Shown here in pieces: positions 46,998 through 54,622 of a stretch of DNA of 64,000 nt. The notes beneath the pieces are model-generated. The model saw nothing but the letters and a program-made list of their open reading frames with translations, did not search any database and was not told the DNA's origin. Numbering within the stretch: position 1 is the first letter of the stretch; every line of letters begins with the position of its first letter. This DNA is from Granulicella sapmiensis (lineage in GTDB: Bacteria > Acidobacteriota > Terriglobia > Terriglobales > Acidobacteriaceae): NCBI GenBank assembly GCA_026225395.1, contig JAMFSR010000001.1:186001-250000 (forward strand). The letters run 5' to 3'. The translations under genes and the position numbers were made by a program.

Positions 46998-47876
46998 CTA
47001 AATCCGTCCGAAGTGCTTCACAGCATCGACAATCGAATGAAACTTCTCAATGTACGGATACATACTGTGCTCACTGTTATCCAGGCTCTGCGCCAGAATC
47101 AGCACCGCCGCCGCCCGCGCCCGCGGCACCACCACGACACCATCCTGGTCCGCGACGATAATGTCATTCGCCTCCACATGCGTCCCATCCACATCCAGCG
47201 GTACATTCACGCCACCAAACCGGTAGTGCGAAACCGATGTTGAAGGAACAACGCCCGTCGCATACACCGGAAATCCAATTCGCTTCAACTGCGGCAGGTC
47301 ACGCACGCCCCCGTCGACCACCGCACCCGCAAACCCCCGCGAGAACATCGCCGTCCCCATCAGCCCGCCCATCCCCGCAATGTCCTGCCCATCCTCCACC
47401 TTCATCACATACACCGAACCCGGCCCACCCGCATCAATAGCCGACAACATCCCGGTAAGCGCCGCAGGGTCTTTGTTCTCTTCCTTCTTCAACAACACCG
47501 TAAGCGCCGTACCCGCAAACTTGGTCGCAAAGATCGGCTGCATCCGGTGCGACATGTAGTGCTTCTCATGCAGCAACTGCTCTTCCGCATCCGAAACCGA
47601 AGCCGCCTCCACATGCCGAAACGCCTCAATCATCCGCTCAGGATTTTTCTCATAGTCAGCCTGCGTCATCGGCGCATCCGCATAAACCGCCAACCCCACC
47701 CCACCCAAAACAACAGCTGCGACTCCCAGACAAGCTCCCCGCAACAGACGCTTACGTTTCCCCACTTGCCCCCACAAATTCGTCATCCTGAGCGGAGCGC
47801 AGCGAAGTCGAAGGACCTGCAGCGCAGTACGCTTACTTCCGCCGTTCGAACCTTTCGACCCCAACACATTGTTCAT
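46998..47876 (-). CDS. RraA/HMG-aldolase-like protein with N-terminal membrane or signal segment
   Basis: 292 residues from ATG 47876; an inner ATG at 47786 lacks a ribosome site but would avoid coding through a dispersed repeat. After the repeat-encoded part comes KRKRLLRGACLGVAAVVLGGVGLAVYADA, a signal or anchor. The RraA fold motifs are AGAVVDGGVRD, with Arg and Asp for substrate and metal, and YATGVVPSTS. Relatives cleave 4-hydroxy-4-methyl-2-oxoglutarate or other 2-keto acids by class II aldolase chemistry. Placed outside the cytoplasm it could cleave or decarboxylate a keto-deoxy acid. First enzyme gene after the MFS gene in the operon. Confidence 0.78.
   Translation of the reverse strand: MNNVLGSKGSNGGSKRTALQVLRLRCAPLRMTNLWGQVGKRKRLLRGACLGVAAVVLGGVGLAVYADAPMTQADYEKNPERMIEAFRHVEAASVSDAEEQLLHEKHYMSHRMQPIFATKFAGTALTVLLKKEENKDPAALTGMLSAIDAGGPGSVYVMKVEDGQDIAGMGGLMGTAMFSRGFAGAVVDGGVRDLPQLKRIGFPVYATGVVPSTSVSHYRFGGVNVPLDVDGTHVEANDIIVADQDGVVVVPRARAAAVLILAQSLDNSEHSMYPYIEKFHSIVDAVKHFGRI
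47784..47822. repeat. Dispersed GC-rich repeat (CATCCTGAGCGGAGCG type)
   Basis: The segment beginning CATCCTGAGCGGAGCGCAGC and continuing AAGTCGAAGGACCTGC is a repeat motif I recognise from many acidobacterial and other soil genomes. Here it lies at the 5' end of the RraA-like frame, where it would encode LQVLRLRCAPLRM. The repeat identity is from memory; copies elsewhere cannot be checked here. Confidence 0.55.
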
Positions 47877-47931
47877 AACGGCTACATCCCCGCTTGGCTG
47901 ATGGAATTGATCCTATCCTTTTACCGCCCAT

Positions 47932-47951
47932 AAAAGAAACAAAAAGAAACA
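47932..47951. promoter_or_regulatory. Twin AAAAGAAACA element upstream of the RraA-like gene
   Basis: AAAAGAAACA occurs twice in direct repeat, one helical turn apart, 56-75 bases before the RraA-like ATG. The same ten bases occur at 54572-54581 before the DUF5107 gene. Spaced repeats of this kind are common for DeoR-family operators, and a DeoR regulator gene lies in the same run. The regulator link is inference. Confidence 0.4.
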
Positions 47952-48068
47952 ATCCCCGTTTTAATTCTCCGCCCCTCCACCACGAATCCCACGGTCCATC
48001 CGCCTCCACAAACTCACCGTAAGTCACCACAAACCTCCACAAAAACGCACATAAAATTTGTGGTGTTT

Positions 48069-49355
48069 TCACCTCGAAAGCGCCCGCTCCGGATGCACCA
48101 GCAGCCAGCAACCCGCCCCCATCACCGCCAGCGCCGCCGCCACCCCAAACGATGTCGTCCACCCAAAATGTGCTGCAATAAAAGGAGTTAGCGACGCTGT
48201 CAGAGCCCCACCCACCTGCCCTCCCATATTCACCAGCGAAGAAAACACCCCCGAGTCCTTCCCCGCAATGTCCGCCGAAACCGACCAAAATGAACTCTGC
48301 CCCAAATACAAAGCCCCCGCCCCACCCGCCAAAATCACACCCGCCAATTGCGGGCTATGTACTTGAGAACCAAGGACTAAGAAGCCGGCAGTCAGCAACA
48401 GCGCAACCGCCGCCAGGTAGCACCGCCCCACCCTCAACCCATACAAAACAGTCAACCTATCAGACAGATATCCCCCAACCAGGCAGAAAACGGTCATGCA
48501 CAGGAACGGCAGCATCGCATACCGTGCACTCGACTTCAGATTGAATCCCCTAACTTGTGCCATATAAAGGAAAAACCAGCTGAAAAACACCCACGCCACA
48601 TAGCCAAAACTGAAGTAGCTAGCCATCAAAGCCGCAAGATCTTTGCGCGCAAAAATCGCACGCCAGGAAATGCCCCGGCCAGCGGCCATCCCCTTTATTT
48701 CCAACGTTTGCGGCAACCCCGCACGTATCGTCTCGATCTCTTCTTCCGAGACCCGTGGGTGCTCTTCCGGGGTATCCCGCGCGATCAACCACCACACGCC
48801 ACCCGCCACAAATCCAACCACAGCACTGAACCAGAAAGCCGCCCTCCACCCATGCGCTGTAATGATCCACGAGAGGAGCGGCGGCGTAAGCCCGCTTCCA
48901 GCGCCCACGCCGGCGAAGATGAGACCGTTCACAAACCCGCGTTCCTGCTGCGGAAACCACCGCGCAACGAACTGATTCGCCGCAGGATAGATCACCGCCT
49001 CCCCCGCCCCAAGAGCAAAGCGTATCCCGATGAGAAGGGCCAAAGCATGGGGGATAGATGACGGCAACAACGCGGTGAGAGCCGTAGCGCAACCCCACCA
49101 CAGCACCCCGAACGTCAACACCTTCCTTGGCCCAAATCGTGCCGCCAGAATGCCAGCCGGAACCTGACACCCCGCGTATCCGATCAGGAAAGAAGAGAAA
49201 ATCCACCCAAGTCTCTGATTGCCAAGGCCATATTCCTGACTAATCTGCAGTCCTGCGATCGAAATATTGGTGCGGTCAAGGAACGCAACAGCGCTCAACA
49301 CGAATAGCCAGAACGCCAGCATGAACCTGACCTTCGCCTGCCGCTCCCCAACCAT
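48069..49355 (-). CDS. MFS transporter, anion:cation symporter (hexuronate/galactonate) type
   Basis: 428 residues from ATG 49355, which has AGGAG nine bases upstream; a TTG at 49376 is an alternative. About twelve membrane segments. The ACS-family features are ALFLDRTNISIAG-like sequence in segment 1 (AVAFLDRTNISIAGLQI), GRFGPRK-like loop (AARFGPRKV), GEAVIYPAANQFVARWFPQQERG in segment 4 and the central loop with EEHPRVSEEE. ACS transporters usually import hexuronates, galactonate, glucarate or other organic acids. Located between the DeoR regulator and the exported RraA/RidA/PLP genes, so the likely cargo is the acid they produce. Confidence 0.88.
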   Translation of the reverse strand: MVGERQAKVRFMLAFWLFVLSAVAFLDRTNISIAGLQISQEYGLGNQRLGWIFSSFLIGYAGCQVPAGILAARFGPRKVLTFGVLWWGCATALTALLPSSIPHALALLIGIRFALGAGEAVIYPAANQFVARWFPQQERGFVNGLIFAGVGAGSGLTPPLLSWIITAHGWRAAFWFSAVVGFVAGGVWWLIARDTPEEHPRVSEEEIETIRAGLPQTLEIKGMAAGRGISWRAIFARKDLAALMASYFSFGYVAWVFFSWFFLYMAQVRGFNLKSSARYAMLPFLCMTVFCLVGGYLSDRLTVLYGLRVGRCYLAAVALLLTAGFLVLGSQVHSPQLAGVILAGGAGALYLGQSSFWSVSADIAGKDSGVFSSLVNMGGQVGGALTASLTPFIAAHFGWTTSFGVAAALAVMGAGCWLLVHPERALSR

Positions 49356-49448
49356 CCGCGTCTTCTCCTGCGTCAAATGCGTAATGCATGCACTTTACTT
49401 CAACCAGGAGTGTCTTGTCTTTCGTATTATTACTTTTATGGCTATGGG

Positions 49449-50240
49449 TTAGACGATAGTGAGTTCGATACCTGCTTCACGAATCGCCCTTGCGTCTCTT
49501 TCGGGAAGCTGGCTGTCGGTGACGATGTGATCGATCTCGGACGCTGCGACGATCAGAGAGAGGCTTCTCCGGTTGAACTTGCTGGAATCACATACCACCA
49601 CGACTTTCTCAGCGGCCATCACCATGGCACGATTGACTCGTGCCTCAAGAACGTTCGGGGTTGTGAGACCGATCTTCAGGTCGAAGCCGTCAACACCGAG
49701 AAAGACAATGTCCGCATGCATTTCCCGAAGGACGTCGTCGGCGAGAGGACCAACGACCGACAGGGAGTTCTTGCGCAGTGTGCCACCGATCATGATGATC
49801 TCGAAATCACTCCGGGCCAGGTCCGCGGCGATATTCAACGCGTTGGTAATTACCGTGAGATGGCGCAGAGAAGAGAGGGAACGAGCGATCTCCGTGGTGG
49901 TTGTTCCCGAATCGAGAATGATGCACTGCCCTTCGGAGACCATTGCCGCCGCGGCCTTAGCAATCTTCACCTTCTCGTCGTGATACAGCTCTTCTTTTTC
50001 CTGGATCGTGGGATCGGATAGAGCGCCGGCGTGGGCCGGCAAAGCTCCGCCGTGGGTCCTGATCAACAGTTCCTTCGCTTCGAGATAGTCGAGGTCTTTA
50101 CGAATCGTGATTTTTGAAAGATCGAGGTTGCTCGACAGCTCATCGACAAGCACGCGACCCTGGCTCTGGATCAAGGAAAGGATGTGTTGCCGGCGCTCCT
50201 CGATCAGCATGGGCGCTTTCGCTTTTTTCTTCATCGTCAT
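49449..50240 (-). CDS. DeoR/GlpR-family transcriptional regulator
   Basis: 263 residues. The N-terminal helix-turn-helix (RRQHILSLIQSQGRVLVDELSSNLDLSKITIRKDL) and DYLEAKELLIRTHGGA are the DeoR signature; the effector domain shows IILDSGTTTTEIARSL and the later GGTLRKNSLSVVGP, the sugar-phosphate site. It likely represses genes in the absence of a phosphorylated sugar. It is 93 bases from the MFS start on the same strand and divergent from the GH27 alpha-galactosidase. E. coli AgaR, which controls agaS, is from the same family, and an AgaS homologue lies 3 kb away. Confidence 0.9.
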   Translation of the reverse strand: MTMKKKAKAPMLIEERRQHILSLIQSQGRVLVDELSSNLDLSKITIRKDLDYLEAKELLIRTHGGALPAHAGALSDPTIQEKEELYHDEKVKIAKAAAAMVSEGQCIILDSGTTTTEIARSLSSLRHLTVITNALNIAADLARSDFEIIMIGGTLRKNSLSVVGPLADDVLREMHADIVFLGVDGFDLKIGLTTPNVLEARVNRAMVMAAEKVVVVCDSSKFNRRSLSLIVAASEIDHIVTDSQLPERDARAIREAGIELTIV

Positions 50241-50516
50241 CAGTCTCTAATCGACACTCTGATTCGCAGCGCTACACCTCCTAATATGAGGAAATATAAC
50301 GCAGTTGTGCTCGCCGATTCGTATTGCGAGAAGTGTAGCAAACTGATGGGCGATTGAGCGCTTTATCGAGAAACGCGGGAAATCCGCGGAGCTGCACGGC
50401 TATGGGAGACAGGGACAGGAGAAGTCATCGAAACCAAACGTTGGTTTCTATATGTTATCTTTATCATCGTTCCATACAAGCTTCAAGCACTCACACCCTA
50501 CTGGAGTTCGTTTCTT
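50241..50516. promoter_or_regulatory. Divergent promoter region, DeoR regulator and GH27 gene
   Basis: 276 bases without a gene. The main element is the inverted repeat at 50430-50448. Sequence before the GH27 ATG contains CGTTTCTT, similar to the complement of the AAAAGAAACA elements. Confidence 0.4.
50430..50448. promoter_or_regulatory. Inverted repeat upstream of the GH27 gene, candidate operator
   Basis: GAAACCAA-ACG-TTGGTTTC, an exact 8-3-8 inverted repeat about 70 bases before the ATG, followed by AT-rich sequence. It may bind the divergent DeoR regulator or another dimeric repressor. Confidence 0.5.
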
Positions 50517-51698
50517 ATGCGCAGCCCTCTACATTTACTTCCTGGCAGTTTCTTCCTGGCTTGTTTGTTCCTGGCAGGCACCGGTCATGCACAGACGCCT
50601 TCGCTTGCGATGACGCCGCCCATGGGCTGGAACACATGGACCAAATTTGCATGCCATGTAGATGAAGCGCTCATCCGGTCAGGCGCCGATCAAATGGTAG
50701 CGTCCGGCATGAAGGATGCGGGATATCAGTACATCGTCATCGACGATTGCTGGCATGGACAGCGCGATGCTGCCGGTAACATCCAGCCGGACCCTAAGCT
50801 CTTTCCGGCAGGCATCAAGGCTCTTGCCGATTACGTCCACTCACGCGGACTGAAGTTCGGCATCTACACCGACGCTGGAACCAAAACGTGCGCGGGCAGG
50901 CCGGGCAGTCGTGGCCACGAATTCCAGGACGCGCTGCAGTATGCGGCGTGGGGCGTCGATTATTTGAAAGAGGACTGGTGCTCGACCGGCAAGCAGAATG
51001 CTGAGTCTTCCTACGAAACGATGCACGATGCGCTGGTCGCAGCCGGCCGGCCGATCGTGTTCAGCATCTGCGAATGGGGCACGGCGAATCCCTACCTCTG
51101 GGGCAAGAGCGTCGGCGGCAACTTGTGGCGCACAACCGGCGATATTGCCGATAAGTTTCAGGGCAAGGACGACTACCGCTTCGGCATGATCGATATTGTC
51201 GACATGAACGAGGACCTTTATTCCTTCGCCGGCCCAGGCCATTGGAACGATCCCGACATGCTGCAGGTTGGCAACGGCGGCATGACGCCCACGGAGTATC
51301 GCACGCACTTCAGCATGTGGGCGATGATGGCGTCGCCGCTGATGGCGGGCAACGATCTGGCGCATATGTCGGACGATACAAAGTCGATCCTGATGAACAA
51401 GGAAGTCATCGCCATAGACCAGGATGCTCTTGGCAAGGCCGGGCGCCGCATCCGTAAAGAGGGCGATCTGGAGGTCTGGTCTCGCGAGATCAGTGGTGGA
51501 TATCGCGCTGTAGTGTTGCTGAATCGTGGAACCGCGGCGAAAGATATCACGGTGCATTGGACGGACCTTGGCTATCCGGCCTCGGTGAATGCGGAGGTGC
51601 GCGACCTGTGGCAGGCGAAGAATGTGGAACGCGTCAAGGACTCCTATACGGCCCAGGTTGCTTCTCACGGTGTTGTGATGCTGACCGTGAAGCCCTAA
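50517..51698 (+). CDS. Secreted GH27 alpha-galactosidase
   Basis: 393 residues with a Sec signal ending near GHAQTP. It cleaves terminal alpha-1,6 or similar galactosyl (or N-acetylgalactosaminyl) residues. GH27 hallmarks: MTPPMGWNTW at 32-41, IDDCWH at 75-80, nucleophile Asp153 in DYLKEDWC and acid/base Asp209 in WRTTGDI. The barrel is followed by a short beta domain. Single gene with a strong hairpin after the stop. Divergent from the DeoR regulator and followed by convergent GH172 and AgaS genes. Confidence 0.93.
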   Translation: MRSPLHLLPGSFFLACLFLAGTGHAQTPSLAMTPPMGWNTWTKFACHVDEALIRSGADQMVASGMKDAGYQYIVIDDCWHGQRDAAGNIQPDPKLFPAGIKALADYVHSRGLKFGIYTDAGTKTCAGRPGSRGHEFQDALQYAAWGVDYLKEDWCSTGKQNAESSYETMHDALVAAGRPIVFSICEWGTANPYLWGKSVGGNLWRTTGDIADKFQGKDDYRFGMIDIVDMNEDLYSFAGPGHWNDPDMLQVGNGGMTPTEYRTHFSMWAMMASPLMAGNDLAHMSDDTKSILMNKEVIAIDQDALGKAGRRIRKEGDLEVWSREISGGYRAVVLLNRGTAAKDITVHWTDLGYPASVNAEVRDLWQAKNVERVKDSYTAQVASHGVVMLTVKP

Positions 51699-51730
51699 CG
51701 TGGTTTCCTGTTCTACGAAGCCGCGAACGA

Positions 51731-51763
51731 GAGAAGCCCCAGCCTGGTTGGCTGGGGCTTCTC
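51731..51763. terminator. Strong hairpin between convergent GH27 and GH172 genes
   Basis: Perfect 14-bp stem GAGAAGCCCCAGCC at 51731-51744 and its complement at 51750-51763 with loop TGGTT. It is positioned to end transcription from both sides. Confidence 0.8.
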
Positions 51764-51801
51764 TTCGTGCAAGTGATGGTCCGGATTTCGCGCGCCTGTG
51801 C

Positions 51802-52962
51802 TTAGCGATTCGTTGTGGATACGCCGCCGACCGGGCCGACGTTTCCGGGGCCGCTGACGGGCTGCAGCGCAGGAACTCTTTGATCAACCGGCGGTAACGG
51901 AGGGAAGGGCATGTGCGGTTCGGTTTGATACCAGTACGCAACGGAGTAGTAGTTGTCCGAGCGATGATTCGCGTGCCCGTGTTCGATGGTCGCTTTCATG
52001 CTTTTGGAGAAAGGGATAGGAGAGTCCAAATGAAAACGGTAGACACTGCTGCGGCTGCCGGCCTCTTCTTTTCCGACAACCGGCGCACCATATAGCTGAT
52101 ACGAATAGGGCGTTCCGCCGAAGTCCCACGCTCCAAGGAAGTAGTCTTCCGAGCCCGTCCCTGCGATAGCGCTCAAGGGCGCGCCATCCACGTAGAACAT
52201 GTCATTTCCTTCTCCCCACCAGCCATCCTGGTTTTGAAGGACCGACATCGTGACGCCTACAAACTGACCTTCGCCTTGAGCTTCGAACCAAACATAATTG
52301 TCCGCCCCATCTGGGTTGCGTTTGTAAACGACGAGTGGATCGCCGTTGCCATACCACTCACCACTCCATCCGTGGTTTGGCTGTGCCTGCCGATATTGCG
52401 CGTGAAAGTAAAGCGTATGCGGAGGCAGAGGATGCGAATCCGTACGGTACTCGATGTTGTAGTAAAGGCTCGATATGGCTTGCTTACCTTCATCGGTAAT
52501 CGTGATGCGTGCATGCTTCTGATAGGGCATGGGGAAGAAGCTGTTCAGCGCCTTGATGCTCCCTACCGATAGCATCTCCGATTGCCAACTATAGTAGTCG
52601 CCCGTTCCCAGCCCGAAAAAATCTCCGATGGGAGTTTCCACGCTCGGCGTGCTTTCGCCGTCCCAGTAGATTCGCAAGACGATTCGCTTCAGATGGAAAG
52701 ACTCCGGATCGCTGATCGTAAACCACATGTGGGAGATCATGCCCGGCCCATCCGCATCCAACAGCGTCGCGGTCTCACCCGGATTCACGGTCCGGTAATC
52801 CGTGTTACCGCCGGTGGATTCTTTACTGGTCACACGATGCAGCGTGTAGGTCTGCTTCTCGGTGACGTCCGGCATCCAGTGAGTGTTCTGGGCGAGAGCA
52901 CCGGCGCAAAGAACCGAAGATAGCGACAGGAAAGAAAATGCAACGAGCGGTGACAGTCTCAT
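51802..52962 (-). CDS. Secreted GH172-family protein (DUF2961)
   Basis: 386 residues with a Sec signal (VAFSFLSLSSVLCAGALAQ); GAGGG precedes the ATG. DUF2961, now CAZy GH172, includes alpha-D-fructofuranosidase/difructose-anhydride and D-arabinofuranosidase enzymes. Family segments seen: GPGMISHMWFTI near 73-84, ETPIGDFFGLG, and AGTGSEDYFLGAWDFG with the conserved Glu. The length matches single-domain members. Cotranscribed after AgaS (66 bases apart). It should release a furanosyl residue outside the cytoplasm; the sugar is not determined. Confidence 0.88.
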   Translation of the reverse strand: MRLSPLVAFSFLSLSSVLCAGALAQNTHWMPDVTEKQTYTLHRVTSKESTGGNTDYRTVNPGETATLLDADGPGMISHMWFTISDPESFHLKRIVLRIYWDGESTPSVETPIGDFFGLGTGDYYSWQSEMLSVGSIKALNSFFPMPYQKHARITITDEGKQAISSLYYNIEYRTDSHPLPPHTLYFHAQYRQAQPNHGWSGEWYGNGDPLVVYKRNPDGADNYVWFEAQGEGQFVGVTMSVLQNQDGWWGEGNDMFYVDGAPLSAIAGTGSEDYFLGAWDFGGTPYSYQLYGAPVVGKEEAGSRSSVYRFHLDSPIPFSKSMKATIEHGHANHRSDNYYSVAYWYQTEPHMPFPPLPPVDQRVPALQPVSGPGNVGPVGGVSTTNR

Positions 52963-53028
52963 AAGCCCTCAATCTTCAGCCTTGAATGATTCCAAAAACA
53001 GGCCCGAATCGCTATCGCAAGAAGAAGC

Positions 53029-54198
53029 TTATGCGTAGATGGCAAACTTCTCCACGACCCTGCTGATCAAGCCATTCGGACTGGGCGAATCGGGCTTCAT
53101 GCCAATTTCCATGGAGAAGAAAAGCCCCAGAAGTTGACCGAAAATGACATCGACAGGGGGCCGGTACGCATCCGGGATATCCGCAAACGCGGCGCAACTC
53201 AAGCTATAGTCGCAGGCAGCGTCGGTTCCACCGATCGCCACGATTGTGCGGACTACACGCTTGGCACGAACCTCATTCAACAAGTCGACGTCGTAACGGC
53301 GACGGCTCTCACCACTTGAAAGAAACGCCGTGAACAACGTCTCCATATTCAAGGAGGACATGGGACCATGCCGCAGTCCCAGTGTGGTCTCGTACATCGT
53401 CTGGATCTGCCCGCTGGTTAGCTCCAACAGCTTCAAAGCGGACTCACGCGCGGCCGCGCCCAGGCCACCGGCCCCAACAAAGCAGGCTTTCTCAATACCG
53501 CCATGCCGCACCGTCTTCGAGAGAGCGGAGGCAAGCGTTGCGCCCTGGTCCAGCAGAAAATCCGCTGCGCGGGTCATCGCTTCCAACTTCTTTTCGAAGT
53601 CATCCGGGACCCAGAGCGAAGAGAGCGCCTGGCCCAAAATCACCATGTTCGTGAAGGAGCTGGTCATCGCAAGGCCGCGGTCGTTGACCTTATCGTCCAG
53701 CAGCACAGCGAGCGCGTTTTGGCTCTGCTGTGCGAGCTGCACCATACGCCCTTGTTCGTTACAACTCACAACGAGGTGCTTAACCTTTGGGCAGCTTTCG
53801 AGTGCCTGCTCCAGCACCGCGGCGCCTTCGGGGCTGTCACCGGAGCGCGAGAAGTGTATCCAGAGATAGTTGCGATCCGAGAGGATCAAGTCTTCCCGGT
53901 TGGTGAGCATATCCGTGCTGGCAACCACGGAGACTTCGCAGTTCCAACCGCGACGCAGGAGGTTCGCCACCGAATGCCCAATGTAGTCGGACGTACCCGC
54001 CCCGATGAGACAGATGGGCCAGCGTTGGTCATAGGCCTGGCTCAGAAACGATTTCAGCACCGGCTTCAGCGTCTCGAAGAGTTGGTACGTAGCCTGCCAC
54101 GTTACCGGTTGCTGGGCGATCTCGGAGGGGGTATAAAAGAGCCCCGCCTCGCGCTTTTTTGCATCGGAAAGCGTTAACAGCGTCGATAGTGGATTCAT
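53029..54198 (-). CDS. agaS: SIS-domain sugar isomerase/deaminase, AgaS family
   Basis: 389 residues, close to the 384 of E. coli AgaS. Two SIS domains are seen: IGAGTSDYIGHSVANLLRR with the phosphate-binding SRSGDSPE, and the second domain with VGAGGLGAAARESALKLLELTSG and TTLGLRHGPMS. AgaS acts on galactosamine-6-phosphate or related amino-sugar phosphates as deaminase/isomerase in the cytoplasm. The N-terminal TPSEIAQQPVTWQ matches the family opening. It precedes the GH172 gene; a DeoR-type regulator lies 3 kb away. Assignment to galactosamine is by family. Confidence 0.85.
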   Translation of the reverse strand: MNPLSTLLTLSDAKKREAGLFYTPSEIAQQPVTWQATYQLFETLKPVLKSFLSQAYDQRWPICLIGAGTSDYIGHSVANLLRRGWNCEVSVVASTDMLTNREDLILSDRNYLWIHFSRSGDSPEGAAVLEQALESCPKVKHLVVSCNEQGRMVQLAQQSQNALAVLLDDKVNDRGLAMTSSFTNMVILGQALSSLWVPDDFEKKLEAMTRAADFLLDQGATLASALSKTVRHGGIEKACFVGAGGLGAAARESALKLLELTSGQIQTMYETTLGLRHGPMSSLNMETLFTAFLSSGESRRRYDVDLLNEVRAKRVVRTIVAIGGTDAACDYSLSCAAFADIPDAYRPPVDVIFGQLLGLFFSMEIGMKPDSPSPNGLISRVVEKFAIYA

Positions 54199-54622
54199 TG
54201 CGAAAGCCTTTAGGGATGAAAACGAAAGAATACGCTACTAAAGTAGATCATTCTTTTATACCATTTGCAAATGGAAAAGTGCAGTCGGCCAACCTAACAA
54301 AACCAAAGAAAAAGGGCATAACCACTATCTAAAAAGAAGATGGGTTGTTTTACCGGAGGAAATTCCAGGTGCAATCGAGTTTCCAGAATCGCCCCTCCTG
54401 AAGGATAAGGAAGCATAACGTAATTCGGTTCTCAAGCAAATAGAGTTTCCTCTGGAACCCGCCCCGGAAAGCTGGGGCATGGAATGGGTGCGAACGCAGC
54501 GATTTAGTGTGCAGGTCTGCAAAAATCCTCGATCCTGATTGACAAAGACCTAACGCTGGCAGAGAGTAATGAAAAGAAACAGGCCGAAACAATAAATTAC
54601 AAGATATCGACAGAGGAACGCT
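54199..54622. promoter_or_regulatory. Divergent control region, agaS and DUF5107 gene
   Basis: 424 bases with no supported gene. It contains GAAAACGAAAGAA near 54217-54229, the perfect palindrome at 54261-54274, and AAAAGAAACA at 54572-54581. Several TTTC/GAAA repeats resemble the type seen in AgaR operators, an inference only. Confidence 0.45.
54261..54274. promoter_or_regulatory. Perfect 14-bp palindrome upstream of agaS
   Basis: CCATTTGCAAATGG, flanked by TTTTATA and AAAAG, about 65 bases before the agaS ATG. Candidate operator or promoter-overlapping repressor site. Confidence 0.5.

Noticed and set aside
47784-47822. Rho-independent terminator
   Set aside because: GC-rich but without a clean stem and T tract; better explained as a dispersed repeat.
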